Source: PALSA-660 sp963726435
Lineage (GTDB): Bacteria; Actinomycetota; Coriobacteriia; Anaerosomatales; PALSA-660
DNA length: 64,000 nt
NCBI GenBank assembly: GCA_963726435.1
Contig: CAVSCJ010000005.1
Span: 62,001 to 126,000 of the forward strand
Direction of reading: 5' to 3'
The notes beneath the pieces are model-generated. The model was not told where the DNA came from, searched no databases, and worked only from the letters and a program-made list of their open reading frames with translations. Position 1 is the first letter of the stretch. Each line of letters opens with the position of its first letter. The position numbers were made by a program, and so were the translations under genes. Positions 35,408 through 44,207 of the stretch are shown one piece after another.

Positions 35408-36409
35408 CTACACCTTCTCCGCGACGGCTTCGCCGAGCAGACCGCCCGGACGGAAGATGAGCACGAGAACGAGCACGATGAACGCGATCACGTCGCGGTA
35501 GCGCGGTGGAGAGGAAGCCGCTGGCCAGCGACTCGACGATCCCGAGAAGGAAGCCGCCGAGCATCGCCCCGCGCAGGTTGCCGATGCCGCCGATGACGGC
35601 GGCGGTGAACGACTTGATGCCCGGGATGAAGCCCATGTTGAACTTCACCGAGCCGTAGTACATGCCGTTGAAGACACCGGCCACAGCGCCCAGCGCGGGC
35701 CCGATGAAGAAGGCGAGCGCGATGACGCTGTTGATGTTGACGCCCATGAGGCCCGCGGCCTCGCGGTCCTGCGACGTCGCGCGCATGGCCTTGCCGATCC
35801 GGGTCCTCGAGACGAACGTGTCGAGGAAGAGCAGCAGAAGGAGCGTCGTGACGATGATGAAGACCTGCATCGTCGAGACCTTGACGCCGCCGATGGTGAA
35901 CGCCGTCGTGCGCGGGCACGAACGCCGTGCCGTCGACCCGGGTGTACGGCAGCTGCTTGCTGCTGACCCAGAGCAGCACGGCGTTCTGAAGGAAGATCGA
36001 GACGCCGATCGCCGAGATCAGCGGCGCGAGTCGCGGCGCGTGCCGCAGCGGCCGGTACGCGAACCGCTCGATGATGACATGCCCAGGAATCCCGACGACG
36101 ATGGCCGAGATGCAGGAACGTCGCGGCGATGCAGCGCCGACGAATCCGATCGCCGCTGAGTTGAAGAAGGACTGGATCGGCGCGAGGAAGCCCATGCCCG
36201 GCGCCTTCGCCACGGCCGGGTCCGACAGCAGCTTCAGCACGCCAGAGGCCGACGTAGCCGCCGACCATGAACAGCTCGCTGTGCGCGAAGTTGATCATGA
36301 GCAGGATGCCGTAGACGATCGTGTATCCGAGGGCGACGAGCGCGTACAGGCCGCCCAGCGTGATGCCGTTGACGATCTGCTCGAGCAGGTAGTTCAGAGT
36401 CGAGCTCAA
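35408..36409 (-). CDS. livH: Branched-chain amino acid ABC permease LivH (several frameshifts)
   Basis: LivH is the other permease subunit. The TTG at 36409 has GGAG six bases upstream; the N terminus STLNYLLEQIVNGITLGGLYALVALGYTIVYG and LLMINFAHSELFMVGGYVG are classic LivH. Breaks near 36243, 36110, 35905 and 35508 separate LISAIGVSIFLQNAVLLWVS, GKAMRATSQDREAAGLMGVN (permease EAA loop), KSFTAAVIGGIGNLRGAMLGGFLLG and the tail IFRPGGLLGEAVAEKV. Joined length is about 333 residues. It ends three bases before livM starts. Confidence 0.93.
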
Positions 36410-36572
36410 GCGAGGCTCCAGGTCGTGTGGTCGGACGCCGCGCCGGATGATAACGACGTCCGAGCGCAGGACGGGTTCCCCGAGCGATGGTCCGGGCGGG
36501 CACTCGAGACGTGCCCGCCCGGACCGCACACCCCGCCGATGCGAGGCCGGAGACTATGCTAGTGCGAGCTCA

Positions 36573-37774
36573 CTACTGAGCGGGGACCCACTTGCCGTCG
36601 GCGCCTGACCGATGTAGACGGTGATCGCCTTGTTGGTGGTGTCGCCCTTGCTGTCGAACTGGACCTTGCCGGTGACGCCTTCGAAGTCGGTCTTGGCGAC
36701 GGCGGCGATGATGGCCTTCTTGCCCTCGGTCGTGGCGACCTTGTCGGCGCCCATGCGTCTTGGCGACCTCGACGATCGCCTTGATGATGACGTTGGCGGC
36801 GTCATAGGAGTAGGCGTCGTACGCGGCGATCTCTCGCCGGGGTACTCGGCCTTGAAGCGGCGATGAACTCCTGGCCCTTCGGCATCTTGTCGACGGGCAG
36901 GCCGACGGAGGTGGCCAGGTCGCCCTCGGCGTTCGCCGCGCCGGCGAGCTTGATGAACTCGGGATCGAAGATGCCGTCGCCGCCCATGAGCGGCACCTTG
37001 ACGCCACCCTCCTTGAGCTGCTTGGAGAGCAGCGCGCCGGAGTTGTAGATGCCGCCGTAGTAGACGATGTCCGGAGTCGGCGGACTTGATCTTGGTGACG
37101 AGGGCCTTGAAGTCGGTGTCCTTGTCGCCGGTCTTCTCGCGACCCGACGATCTTGCCGCCGTCGGCCTCGAACTGCTTCGGCCCACTCGTCGGCGAGACC
37201 GACGCCGTAGACGGTGGAGTCGTCGACCACGTAGGCCTTCTTCTTGCCGGCGATCTTGGACGCGTAGTCGGCCCCGACGGGACCCTGGACCGAGTCGATC
37301 GGTGCAGACGCGGAAGTAGTTCGTCATGCCCATCTGGGTCAGGTCGACGGCCGTGTTGGCCGGGCTGACCTGGACGATGTTGGCCTGGTTGTAGATCTTG
37401 ACCGCGACGCGGGTGACACCGGAGTTCAGGTGGCCCATGACGCCGACGAGCGTCGGGTTGGACGCGAACTGGGTGGCGACGTTGCCGCCCGTGGTCGGAT
37501 CGCCCTTGTCGTCACCCTCGACGGTCTTGAGGATGATGCCGAGGTCCTTGACCTCCTGCGACGCGTTGGCCTGCTTCACGGCGAGGTTCGCGCCGCGGAC
37601 CATGCCCTTGCCCAGCGCGACCGCGCCGTCGGTGAGCGGCGCCCCGATGCCGATCGTGACACGGTGGTCTTCGCGCCACCGGTCGCCGCCGCCGCCGCAC
37701 CCCGTGACAGCGAGCGCCACGAGCGCGAGCACGACGACGAGGGACAGGTACTTCTTGACCTTGCCCATGCTCAT
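36573..37774 (-). CDS. Branched-chain amino acid ABC substrate-binding lipoprotein (many frameshifts)
   Basis: This is the periplasmic-type Leu/Ile/Val-binding protein of the importer (LivJ/LivK family), first gene of the operon. ATG 37774 follows GGAGG. A lipoprotein signal (LVALAVTGC, Cys about 24) leads to a Gly-rich spacer, then VTIGIGAPLTDGAVALGKGM, GVMGHLNSGVTRVAVKIYNQ and NTAVDLTQMGMTNYFRVC. Fragments in other frames give KKAYVVDDSTVYGVGLADEW, DFKALVTKIKS, DIVYYGGIYNSGALLSKQLK, and the tail FEGVTGKVQFDSKGDTTNKA with DGKWVPAQ. Compensating indels near 37675 make the region after the lipobox unreliable. About 395-400 residues expected. Confidence 0.92.
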
Positions 37775-37861
37775 CCCTTTCCTCCGACTTGACGTCCTGT
37801 TGTGACGGGCGGGTGCCTGATGCTTCTGCCCTGGGTACACCCGTCCTCAGGATTCAGAGAG

Positions 37862-37878
37862 TGTATCAGAGTGATACA
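37862..37878. promoter_or_regulatory. 17-bp palindrome upstream of the liv operon
   Basis: tgtatca-gag-tgataca is a perfect 7-bp inverted repeat with a 3-nt centre, about 88 bp before the start of the liv binding-protein gene. It is AT-rich against a GC-rich background, typical of a repressor operator overlapping a promoter. The minus strand carries CTGTTG-N17-ATACAC as a weak promoter match across the site. The cognate regulator is not evident in the window. Confidence 0.5.
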
Positions 37879-38062
37879 AGGCGCAACAGTATCGGAAAGG
37901 CGCCGGACGCAGCGGCTCGACCCGCGTTTCGTGCGTGTTCCGGCCTCCTGCGACAGCCTGCGCGGCCGTGCGGCAGCGTGAGCTGATCGGCGAGCAAGAA
38001 CGGCGCCCGGATGAATACGGAAGGCGGTCCGGCGCTCGCCCGCGAACGCCTCGGGCGCAGCC

Positions 38063-38475
38063 TCAGATGAAGTACATGGCTGCCGCGCTGACGTCGAGCT
38101 CGCGTTGTCTGGCGGCGAGGTCGGCCAGCGTGGTTCCCTCGAGGGCGAGTTCGAGAGCGGCGGAAGCCGAGGCCCACATCTCCGACACGGCGGAACCGGT
38201 CACCTGAGGCACGTCTAGGACGATCCGCTGCACCGCCCTGACGATCTCGGCCACCGTGATCTCGCCGGCGGGGCGCAGCAGCGCGCAGCCGCCTCCGGCG
38301 CCACGGCGGCACTCGACGATGCCGCGCTCGGCCAGCGCGGTGAACTGCTGCTCCACGAAGCGGCGCGGCAGACCGAGATCGTCGGCGATCTCGCCGGCGG
38401 CCACGTAGGCCCCCGGTTCCTGCAGGGCGAGCGCGGTCAGCCCTCGCAGCGAGTAGTCGAGGCGCTGGGAGACCC

Positions 38476-38479
<4 letters not shown>
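38063..38479 (-). CDS. Rrf2-family regulator lacking Fe-S cysteines (CymR-like)
   Basis: This is a 138-residue winged-helix regulator. It begins VRVSQRLDYSLRGLTALALQEPGAYVAAGEIADDLGLPRRFVEQ..., the Rrf2 recognition helix, with a wing at CRRGAGGGCALLRPAGEITVAEIV. IscR and NsrR ligate clusters through three cysteines near residues 90-105; this region here (DVPQVTGSAVSEMWASASAAL) has none, which matches CymR. In Firmicutes CymR controls cysteine metabolism and is bound by CysK. Here the GTG start overlaps the cysK stop as GTGA, supporting a CysK-regulator partnership. The CymR assignment is inferred from context. Confidence 0.8.
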
Positions 38480-39439
<960 letters not shown>

Positions 39440-39482
39440 CGCAGACCTCCGTGATACGGCGGATGTAGCGGACGTCGTGGCG

Positions 39483-39511
39483 AATGTACCCGCCTGCCGG
39501 CGCGGGTACAA
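39483..39511 (-). promoter_or_regulatory. Promoter with overlapping inverted repeat for cysK and the Rrf2 gene
   Basis: On the minus strand TTGTAC (39511-39506) is followed by exactly 17 bases and TACATT (39488-39483), a good -35/-10 pair. A perfect inverted repeat tgtacccgc-N8-gcgggtaca (39485-39493 and 39502-39510) spans both boxes, so a bound repressor would block polymerase. The leader to the cysK start would be about 37 nt. The Rrf2 protein encoded downstream is the obvious candidate ligand-responsive repressor. Confidence 0.65.
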
Positions 39512-39626
39512 GACGATGAACCGCACCATTCTTCATGCTATACATGCGGTTACTGGCGACGACGCAGTCGACACGGCGGTTGCGGTACCCTTCAGTTGGG
39601 CGGACGGACGAGCGAGGGAGCGACCG

Positions 39627-40013
39627 GTGCGGCCGTGGTTCTGGGCGTGGGTGATCGTCGCGGCTGGCATCGCAGCCGCCGCAGCGCTCGCCCGCGATCG
39701 CACCTCCGCGCCCTTCGCGTTGGGGGCCGCCTGCGCCGCCGCGCTCGAGGCCGCGGGCGGCACTCCGGGGGCCGAGTGGCTCGCGTTCCTGGGAGTCTCG
39801 AGCGTCGTGTTCGTCGCACGTCAACCGGAAGCGGCACCGTCGTCGCCACGGTTGGACCGGGGCCGGACGCCACAGCATTGGTCGCACCGGCGACTGACAG
39901 GTCCGGCGCCCTACCCCTCCATGTGGACGAAGACCTCGCCGTCGCGCACGGCAACGGGATACGTGCGCACGTCGGCGTCGGGGTGGTCGGTGCTCCCGTC
40001 CCGAACGTCGTAG
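39627..40013 (+). pseudogene. Truncated NfeD-like membrane protein
   Basis: GTG 39627 has GAGGGAG at ideal spacing. The first 67 codons read VRPWFWAWVIVAAGIAAAAA, then PFALGAACAAALEAAGGTPGAEWLAFLGVSSVVFVA, which is the membrane part of NfeD-family proteins (two helix hairpins). After about position 39830 the frame loses any resemblance, and it runs about 100 bp antisense into the convergent FTR-Rieske gene. The soluble OB domain of NfeD is absent. It is either a remnant or a small functional membrane peptide whose real end is obscured by an indel. Confidence 0.4.
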
Positions 40014-40569
40014 CGCCACCCGTGCCACGGGCAGATCAGCGTGTAGCCGTCGACGAACCCCTCCGCCAGCGGGCCGAACGCGTGGCGGCAGAGGTTGGAG
40101 AGCGCGAAGTAGTCGCCCTCGATTCGGACGAGCGCGAGTCGCGATTGCCGATCTTCACGTGACGGGCCTGGCCGTCCGCAAGATCGTCGAACGCGGCCAC
40201 ACGCACGTCGACCGGGCCCGACACGGCCTCGACCACTCCGTGCAGCGCGCTGCCGTCCTCGACGTCGGTACGGATGAACAGCCCGCACCAGCACTTCTTC
40301 AGCGCTGCGAACTCGCTCAGGTGGAACTGTATGCACGGGCAGATGATGGCCACGTCGGCCTTCGGATCGCCCGTCCTCAGGCGGCAGGGGCAGTAGACGT
40401 CGCCGGTCTCGGCGAGGATCTCGATCTCCGAGGTCAGGACCGCGTCGACGAACTCAGCGTCGGTGTTGAAGCGGTAGCCGAGCCGCTCCACGAACGGAGT
40501 CATGTAGGCCTTCAGGTCGTCGAGCGTCGTGCCGTCTGCGAACCGCCGCCGCACGGGGTCGCCGCTCAC
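39911..40569 (-). CDS. Ferredoxin-thioredoxin reductase catalytic domain fused to a Rieske domain (one frameshift)
   Basis: From GTG 40569 the first 100 residues carry the FTR-type iron-sulfur/disulfide motif: YCPCRLRTGD (C60, C62), ICPCIQFHLSEF (C77, C79), KKCWCGLF (C93, C95). The spacing is CPC-x14-CPC-x13-CWC, and the CHC histidine is tryptophan. From about residue 117 a Rieske ferredoxin domain follows: VDVRVAAFDDLADGQARHVKIG, then SRLALVRIEGDYFALSNLCRH and LICPWHGWRYDV (CxH-x16-CxxH). The frame break near 40143 lies inside the Rieske domain, so both domains belong to one protein. GGAGAGG is 10 bases before the GTG; another in-frame start is at 40605. The glutaredoxin gene is directly upstream. 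It is predicted to reduce disulfides with electrons delivered through the Rieske cluster. Confidence 0.8.
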
Positions 40570-40609
40570 CGGGTGCCGCCCTCTCCGTGAGATGGCCGGA
40601 CGCACCCGG

Positions 40610-40858
40610 TCAGGCGCTGATCAGGCGCTGGATCCGGGACTTGTCGTAGCCGACGACGACTTCGTCGCCGATCACCACGACCGGGAAGGAGGTCCCGCCG
40701 GACAGCCGCTGTACCTCGTCGATGGCGTCGTTGCGCGCGGCCCCGGCGAGCTTGTCGACCTCGACGACATCGTATGCGACGCCGCTGTCGTCCAAGAACG
40801 CTCGGGCCTGATGGCAGTACGGGCACGTCGAAAGGGCGTAGACCTTGATCGGCGGCAC
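40610..40858 (-). CDS. Glutaredoxin-like thiol-disulfide protein
   Basis: This 82-residue glutaredoxin/NrdH-fold protein has active site TCPYC at 11-15 (YALSTCPYCHQARAFL), the cis-proline segment TSFPVVVIGDEVVVGYD, and the C-terminal helix SRIQRLISA. GTG 40858 follows AAAGGAG. The stop is 40 bp before the favoured FTR-Rieske start (4 bp before the upstream alternative), so the pair is one operon, and the fusion protein is the likely reductase for this thiol carrier. It lies near cysK and the Rrf2 gene, but in a separate transcription unit. Confidence 0.9.
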   Translation of the reverse strand: MPPIKVYALSTCPYCHQARAFLDDSGVAYDVVEVDKLAGAARNDAIDEVQRLSGGTSFPVVVIGDEVVVGYDKSRIQRLISA

Positions 40859-40955
40859 GGGAACTCCTTTCGGCGTGCTGGTGGTTCGATGGGACGGCGC
40901 TGGGCGGCCTCCTGGTGTATGTTCCCCCTCAGGCGTCTCCGTCACGAGGAGAACC

Positions 40956-41552
40956 ATGGGTCGCAAGTATGAGAAGACGTCGGGCGAAGCGGGCAACGAG
41001 AAGCCCGGCACCCAGGCCACGGCGGTCCGGGGCCGGGCACTGCTCATCGTTCTCGGGACCCTGATAGCGCTCATCGCGCTCTCCGCAGGCGTCTGGTGGC
41101 TGACGGTGTGGTCCGGGAGCGAACGGCCCTCCGCCACGCAGGCCACGGAGCTCACCGCCCTGTCCGAGCGACTGGACGCCGTGACCGCGGCCATCACACC
41201 GATCGCCGTGGCCTTCACATCCGAGGCCGCCACGGCGCCGATCGACGTCGCATCCTACCGGTCCCGCATAGCGTCCGCGCGGCAGGTCGTGGACCAGGTG
41301 AACGGGATCGCCGTCGCAGGCCCCGAGGCCCTGCAGGTCCGCGATCTGATAGTCACCGGCGGCTCCCAGGTGCTCGAGGGCCTCGATCTCGCTCTGGATG
41401 CCGCCGAGAGCGACGAGGCGAGTGCCACCGGGCCGGCGGCCATCGAGGTCGAGGCCGGCATGCAGTCGCTCAAGGAGGCCCGCGACCTTCTCGACACTCT
41501 GCTCGGGCGAACGTCGCTGACGGGATCGGACGAATGCGCTGCGGTGACCTGA
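40956..41552 (+). CDS. Membrane-anchored alpha-helical extracytoplasmic protein, unknown
   Basis: This 198-residue protein has a charged N terminus (GRKYEKTSGEAGNEK), one membrane helix (about 28-50, LLIVLGTLIALIALSAGVWWL) and an extracytoplasmic part rich in Ala/Glu/Leu that should be helical (ELTALSERLDAVTAAITPIA; SRIASARQVVDQVNGIAVAG; AGMQSLKEARDLLDTLLGRT). No family is recognised. ATG 40956 has GAGGAG upstream. The stop abuts the GTG of the propeller protein gene, so they are translationally coupled and likely act together outside the membrane. Confidence 0.6.
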   Translation: MGRKYEKTSGEAGNEKPGTQATAVRGRALLIVLGTLIALIALSAGVWWLTVWSGSERPSATQATELTALSERLDAVTAAITPIAVAFTSEAATAPIDVASYRSRIASARQVVDQVNGIAVAGPEALQVRDLIVTGGSQVLEGLDLALDAAESDEASATGPAAIEVEAGMQSLKEARDLLDTLLGRTSLTGSDECAAVT

Positions 41553-43307
41553 GTGGCCGACATCCGTAGAGGCCGCGACTCCCGTCCCGCGCCGCGCCGG
41601 CGCAGGAGGCGGCCAGGCCCGGGCCGCCGCGTCCTCGAGGCGCTCTTGGTGATCGGCCTGATCGCAGCCATCGCGGGAGGCGCCTGGGCCTTGGCCGGCC
41701 CCGGTGCGGGATCGCTCTCGAGGCTGCTGGCGGGCGCTGCCCCGGCCGACACGACGACCGCGCCGGTAGCGACTTCCACCGCCTCGCCCTCCACAGAGGA
41801 GACGGGCGGCACCGTCCCGGCTCAGCCGACCACCGTCGCTCCCGCTCCCGGACTGCCGACCGACGAAGGCGACGGCGTCAAGATCGGAACCTATCTGGGC
41901 AACGCGTCGCGCACCTTCTACGGCATCGGCCCGGTCCCGCAGAAGCTCAAGGTGATCTGGCGCAACCGGATCGGCACCGGACAGACCTCGGGGACGAAGC
42001 GGTCCCACGGAGTCACCAACTGGTCGGGCACGGGTTGGACCGGACAGCCGACCATCATCCGCGACGCCGGCAAGCTCAGCCTGGTGATCGGCGGCTTCGA
42101 CCACGGGCTGCGGCGCATAGACGCCAAGACCGGCGAGACGGTGTGGCGCTACGAGTTCCCGGACGTCATCAAGGGCACCAACACCATCTGGATCGATCCG
42201 AACGCGACGAGCGAGACCACGCGGATACGTGTCATCGCGGGCTCACGCAGGGGGATGGGATTCACCCTCGCGTCCTCTGGGATCGCCCCGGTGCGTTGCG
42301 TGTCGTTCGCCACCGGCCGCGAGCTGTGGCGGCTGCCGGTGCGTCGCACCCAGTCCTACAGCCGCGACGCCGACGCCTCGGCGATCGTTCTCGACGGATC
42401 CGTCTATCAGGGGGTCGAGTCCGCGGACTTCTACAAGCTCGATCCGAACAAGACGAAGAGCCTGACCATCGGGGGCCACACCTACAGGCGGCCCGTCGTG
42501 CTCGCCTCCGCGCTGCTCTACGAGAAGGGCGACCCCGCGGCCCACGGCGGCAACGTCGTGTTCGAGGCCTCGCCCTGCATGATCGGCGACACGATCTACG
42601 CGGCGGCGGGAGCAGGGCGCGTCTACGGCCTGCGCATGAGCGACCTGAAGAAGGTCTGGCAGTACCGAACGGGATCGGACCTGGACGGCACTCCGGCCGC
42701 CACGAAGGACGGATACCTGCTGGTGGCGCTCGACCACGAGTACATCAGGGGCCGAGGCGGGGTGATCAAGCTCGACCCACGCAAGAGCGGCAAGGCAGCC
42801 GCACTCTGGTATCTGCCGACCGAGAACCGCAACTTCGCCGACTGGAGCGGCGGGATCATCGGGTCGGTGTCGGTCAACGACTCCTACGACACGGACAACA
42901 CCCGCCCGCCGCTCGCGGCCTGCGTCGCGATCGACGGCAACATCTACGTCTTCTCCCAGAACGAGACGAAGGGCACGGCGATCGTGTACGACGGCAAGAC
43001 ACGGATGCCGACTCCGATCGTCGTTTACAAGCACAACGTCGGAGGCGCGATCTCGACCCCGATCATGGTCGACGACTACATCATCGCGGCCGGCTACGAC
43101 AGCCGGGTCAAGGTCTACAGGGTCCGATACGACGACCCTAAGGGCGTGGCCCTCAAGACGCGCGACGGCAAGACGGCGCACGTGAGCGTGAGGCTGGTCG
43201 ACTCGCTGCAACTGGGCGGGACGATCGAGTCGACGCCGGTAGTGTGGAACGGTCGGATATATGTAGGGTGCCGCGACGGGTACTTCTACTGCATCGGAGA
43301 GAAGTAG
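41553..43307 (+). CDS. Membrane-anchored PQQ-like beta-propeller protein
   Basis: This 584-residue protein has a basic N terminus, a membrane helix (about 28-50, LLVIGLIAAIAGGAWALAG), a Thr/Pro/Ala linker to about residue 105, then repeated beta-propeller blades (VIGGFDHGLRRIDAKTGETVWRYEF; AAGAGRVYGLRMSDLKKVWQYRTGSD; VWNGRIYVGCRDGYFYCIGEK) of the PQQ-repeat/BamB-like type. No quinoprotein catalytic Asp/Glu pattern or signal for PQQ use was recognised, so it may be a scaffold or a polymer- or metal-binding propeller. The GTG start follows the previous stop directly. Confidence 0.75.
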   Translation: MADIRRGRDSRPAPRRRRRRPGPGRRVLEALLVIGLIAAIAGGAWALAGPGAGSLSRLLAGAAPADTTTAPVATSTASPSTEETGGTVPAQPTTVAPAPGLPTDEGDGVKIGTYLGNASRTFYGIGPVPQKLKVIWRNRIGTGQTSGTKRSHGVTNWSGTGWTGQPTIIRDAGKLSLVIGGFDHGLRRIDAKTGETVWRYEFPDVIKGTNTIWIDPNATSETTRIRVIAGSRRGMGFTLASSGIAPVRCVSFATGRELWRLPVRRTQSYSRDADASAIVLDGSVYQGVESADFYKLDPNKTKSLTIGGHTYRRPVVLASALLYEKGDPAAHGGNVVFEASPCMIGDTIYAAAGAGRVYGLRMSDLKKVWQYRTGSDLDGTPAATKDGYLLVALDHEYIRGRGGVIKLDPRKSGKAAALWYLPTENRNFADWSGGIIGSVSVNDSYDTDNTRPPLAACVAIDGNIYVFSQNETKGTAIVYDGKTRMPTPIVVYKHNVGGAISTPIMVDDYIIAAGYDSRVKVYRVRYDDPKGVALKTRDGKTAHVSVRLVDSLQLGGTIESTPVVWNGRIYVGCRDGYFYCIGEK

Positions 43308-43352
43308 GCCCCGTCGCGGGCGGATGGCGACGATGAAGCGAGGACTCCCGGG

Positions 43353-44207
43353 ATGTGCCAGTTCTGCGTGCAGCACGGTGATGGCAAGTCATGGTATCTC
43401 CAGGCCAGCGCCTACGCCTACGACCTCGACAGCGATCTGAAGAGGCGCGAGTACCTGCTCGACTTCGTGAAGGACTTCGGACGCGGCCGCACCTTCGCGC
43501 TCACCAACCTCGACCGCCTCGAGAAGCTGCCGGCGCCTCTGCGCGACCTGGGCCGCGGCGTCGCCAGCGCGCGCATGAAGCTCTACCACTACGGGCAGCC
43601 GGTGCCCATAGAGGAGTGCGAGGCGATCTTCGATATCGCGACCTCGGTCGTGCGGATCCCATGCCCGTGCCGCTATGAGGCGGGGACCAAGGACGAGGGG
43701 TATTGCCTGGCCATCACGACGAAACCGATCGACGGAGTCCTTGACGAAGCCTTCGCGGACTACGAGGTCGGACCGGATCTGGCGAAGTTCGAGCGGCTGA
43801 CCAAAGAGCAGGCGGTCGCGCTGCTCCAGCGGTCAGAGGGAGAGGGATGCATGCACTCGGTGTGGACCTTCGTCACGCCGTTCATAGGCGCCATCTGCAA
43901 CTGCAGCCTGGAGTCGGGCTGCATGGCGATGCGGATAACGGTCGAGCACCAGACGCCGATCATGCTGAAGGGCCACTACCTGGCGAGCGCGAACCTCGAG
44001 GAGTGCGTGGGCTGCGCCGAGTGTGTCGAGCGATGCCCATTCTCGGCGATCGCTATCGGCCCCGGCCACAAGCGCGCGATCGTCGATGCTGAGAAGTGCT
44101 ACGGCTGCGGGGTCTGCCGCTCCGCTTGCGAGTACGGCGCCCTGTCGCTGCGCGAACGCGAGGGTGCTCCCGGGGGCCTGCTGGTCGCGAGCGCCGCGAC
44201 CGCTTAG
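43353..44207 (+). CDS. Cysteine-rich 4Fe-4S ferredoxin-domain protein
   Basis: This 284-residue cytoplasmic protein has a C-terminal double cluster: ECVGCAECVERCPFSAIAIG and KCYGCGVCRSACEYGALSL, both CxxCxxCxxxCP/E type. Upstream are further Cys motifs: MCQFC at the N terminus, RIPCPCRYEAGTKDEGYCLA, GEGCMHSVW and ICNCSLESGCM. The N-terminal 200 residues resemble those of anaerobe ferredoxin-like proteins of unknown role that may bind additional clusters. Its stop overlaps the convergent YhaN-like gene. Electron donor or acceptor unknown. Confidence 0.78.
   Translation: MCQFCVQHGDGKSWYLQASAYAYDLDSDLKRREYLLDFVKDFGRGRTFALTNLDRLEKLPAPLRDLGRGVASARMKLYHYGQPVPIEECEAIFDIATSVVRIPCPCRYEAGTKDEGYCLAITTKPIDGVLDEAFADYEVGPDLAKFERLTKEQAVALLQRSEGEGCMHSVWTFVTPFIGAICNCSLESGCMAMRITVEHQTPIMLKGHYLASANLEECVGCAECVERCPFSAIAIGPGHKRAIVDAEKCYGCGVCRSACEYGALSLREREGAPGGLLVASAATA

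Noticed and set aside
37800..37860. Attenuator hairpin in the liv leader (gacggg...cccgtc)
   Set aside because: Only short imperfect pairing, no leader peptide rich in Leu/Ile/Val and no U tract.
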